Assembly (NCBI GenBank): GCA_900544675.1
Contig: UQVZ01000003.1
Location: 62,001-126,000 of the forward strand
DNA: 64,000 bases
Direction of reading: 5' to 3'
DNA from: an uncultured Bacteroides sp.
GTDB lineage: Bacteria; Bacteroidota; Bacteroidia; Bacteroidales; Bacteroidaceae
The translations under genes were made by a program, and so were the position numbers. Position 1 is the stretch's first letter; each line of letters opens with the position of its first letter. Shown piece by piece: positions 62,542-64,000 of this stretch. The notes beneath the pieces were generated by a model that was not told where the DNA came from, did no database searches, and saw nothing but the letters and a program-made list of their open reading frames with translations.

Positions 62542-63360
62542 ATGCTCAAAGAATCACAAATATATAAATATTGGGACATTGTATACAGCTGCTTTGTACC
62601 ACACGAGATGTTGTCAGAATACCGTATGCCTGTCCATGTCCTTATCTATGTCTATTCCGGAGAAATGCAGGTTGATGATGACGGGCATATATGGAAGGTC
62701 AGTGCAGGCAATTATGTTTTCCTTAAACGCGATCATCAAGTGAAACTGTTGAAACAGATGGCAGAAGACAAACCTTATAAAGCGATCAGCATCCGTTTTG
62801 AGCGTAGTTTTCTGCGTGACTTCTTCAGCCGGTTGAGCAAGGACACCTTACCGACAGGAGCGAAACGCATTCGTGAAGTTGCCGTACTGTTGCCTCAGGT
62901 ACCATCTCTGAAAAGTCTGTTTCTTTCGCTTTTCCCCTACACAGATGCGAATGTCAAGCCCAAAGATGAAATTATCCGTCTGAAAATGCAGGAAGCCCTC
63001 TATTGCCTGCTCGAAATTGACGAGCGTTTCTATCCGACATTGTTCGATTTCAACGAAGCGTGGAAGATTGATTTGTTGCCATTTATGGAAGCTAACTATA
63101 CGCAGGATATGACGTTGGAAGAATTTGCTACCTATACAGGTCGCAGTCTTGCCACGTTCAAGCGTGACTTTGCCAAGGTAAGTGACCTCTCACCGGAGAA
63201 ATGGCTTATCGGGAAGCGGCTCGACAAGGCATACGAACTGTTGTCGCATGGCAATGTTAAGCCGTCTGATGTGTATATACAAGTAGGTTTCAAGAACCGT
63301 TCCCATTTCTCCAGTGCCTTTAAGCGGAAATTTGGAATATCTCCGGGAGGAGTAGTGTGA
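62542..63360 (+). CDS. AraC-family transcriptional regulator
   Basis: 272 residues. A cupin-type N-domain (MPVHVLIYVYSGEMQVDDDGH, WKVSAGNYVFLKRDHQVKL) and a C-terminal double HTH: TLEEFATYTGRSLATFKRDFAKVSDLSPEKW and KPSDVYIQVGFKNRSHFSSAFKRKFGISPG. Probably controls the SDR/AKR genes just upstream on the same strand, and perhaps the whole redox region. Convergent with the EamA gene. Confidence 0.92.
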   Translation: MLKESQIYKYWDIVYSCFVPHEMLSEYRMPVHVLIYVYSGEMQVDDDGHIWKVSAGNYVFLKRDHQVKLLKQMAEDKPYKAISIRFERSFLRDFFSRLSKDTLPTGAKRIREVAVLLPQVPSLKSLFLSLFPYTDANVKPKDEIIRLKMQEALYCLLEIDERFYPTLFDFNEAWKIDLLPFMEANYTQDMTLEEFATYTGRSLATFKRDFAKVSDLSPEKWLIGKRLDKAYELLSHGNVKPSDVYIQVGFKNRSHFSSAFKRKFGISPGGVV

Positions 63361-63381
63361 ATGGTTTTCCCATCAACAGCC

Positions 63382-63798
63382 TCATTTCAGCAACATGACG
63401 ATGCTTCCGCCGGTAATCAGCAGTGCACCTATTACTACGCGCAGACTGACTTCCTCCTTCAGAAACAGAAATGACAGAACAATGGTGATGACCACGCTCA
63501 GTTTGTCTATCGGAGCCACCCGAGATACATTGCCGGTCTGTAAAGCCTTGAAGTAGAACAACCATGACAGGCCTGTGGCAGCACCGCTCAGAATAAGGAA
63601 CAACCACGAGTGGCGGGGAATATCTCTTATCTCTCCTGCATGTGAGCCGAACAGGACAATGCCCCATGTGATGCAAAGAATGACCGCGGTACGTATGGCA
63701 GTTGCCAGGTCTGAATTGATGTCCTTTACTCCTACTTTAGCAAAGATGGCGGTCAGTGCGGCGAAGAAAGCCGATAGCAAAGCATAATATTTCCACAT
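63382..63798 (-). CDS. Small EamA/DMT-family transporter
   Basis: 138 residues, four or five membrane helices, half the length of a usual EamA protein. YYALLSAFFAALTAIFAKVGVKDINSDLATAIRT is the EamA start, and NVSRVAPIDKLSVVITIVLSFLFLKEEVSLRVVIGALLITGG the family end. A small protein of this kind would work as a dimer, like EmrE. Substrate unknown. Confidence 0.88.
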   Translation of the reverse strand: MWKYYALLSAFFAALTAIFAKVGVKDINSDLATAIRTAVILCITWGIVLFGSHAGEIRDIPRHSWLFLILSGAATGLSWLFYFKALQTGNVSRVAPIDKLSVVITIVLSFLFLKEEVSLRVVIGALLITGGSIVMLLK

Positions 63799-63881
63799 AA
63801 TTCTTTTTTCGGCAAATATAGTTGATAGTTCTATAGAAATCTTGAAGATTGGGTAAGAAATTCATTCCATTTACAAGCTGG

Positions 63882-64000
63882 TCAGTATCTATCGTGTGTT
63901 TGCATACTATACATATCAAAACCGTCAGCCCAATAGTTTCGTTTGATTTCATTCAGGGTAAATCCTTGTTTCTCATAAAATTTATATGCCACTTGTGACG
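63882..64000 (-). CDS. GNAT acetyltransferase, C-terminal fragment (5' end beyond window)
   Basis: The last 39 codons, read from the window edge, give SQVAYKFYEKQGFTLNEIKR and then NYWADGFDMYSMQTHDRY before TGA. A-Y-K-F-Y-E-K-Q-G-F is the GNAT motif B end (AxxFYxKxGF). The start lies outside the window, so the substrate cannot be judged. Confidence 0.75.
   Translation of the reverse strand, partial: SQVAYKFYEKQGFTLNEIKRNYWADGFDMYSMQTHDRY

Overview
The window is from a Bacteroidota chromosome, most likely a gut Bacteroidales of the Bacteroides/Phocaeicola kind (inference). Grounds: paired SusC/SusD genes, lipoprotein-rich glycan enzymes, Bacteroidota promoters (TTG - about 20 nt - TAnnTTTG) before many genes, few Shine-Dalgarno sites, a TamL-type lipoprotein and a Bacteroidota-type DnaA. 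Several gene starts were moved downstream because the longest reading frame began inside a -7 element.

Layout. (1) 1-6716, minus strand: a probable DNA-modification/defence module, with a DNA methyltransferase (cut by the window edge), a PLD-nuclease/SF2-helicase fusion, and in front of them a decayed AlbA-like/winged-helix gene. (2) 6832-7006: a MITE-like element. (3) 7281-30571: a xylan utilisation locus as two convergent operons. The plus operon (7585-21311) encodes two SusC/SusD pairs, a DUF1735-type surface lipoprotein, a small unknown protein and a GH10 xylanase with inserted binding modules. The minus operon (30432-22958) encodes an SGNH esterase, a GPH-family sugar transporter, a second GH10, a GH43 and a GH67 alpha-glucuronidase. 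Together they would bind and cut glucuronoxylan at the surface, import oligosaccharides, trim them and take the products into the cytoplasm. Both operons carry the same 12-bp box repeated every 21 bp, ending exactly 47 nt before an identical -7 element. This predicts one shared regulator, which is not encoded in the window. A cardiolipin-synthase-like gene lies at the 3' end of the minus operon. (4) 30716-40958: two tripartite efflux systems, an RND type (MFP/permease/TolC) and a MarR-controlled Emr type (MarR/TolC/HlyD/MFS). (5) 41083-52877: housekeeping genes including a C1 aminopeptidase, AI-2E and BASS transporters, an amidase, an MCE/MlaD protein, dnaA, tRNA-Arg, HigBA, an rRNA methyltransferase and TamL. 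(6) 52951-63360: a redox/detoxification region with a nitroreductase, two flavodoxin-like proteins, a flavin reductase, three aldo/keto reductases, an SDR, an amidohydrolase and two AraC regulators. (7) The right end holds a small EamA transporter and the 3' end of a GNAT gene.

The most unusual non-coding content is a set of intergenic repeats. Two families, with two copies each here, have long inverted arms built from 8-bp tandem units around a conserved core of about 25-27 nt. A separate array has four 12-bp palindromes at an exact 22-bp period. Two genes look mosaic in base composition (the methyltransferase 3' half and the second susD).
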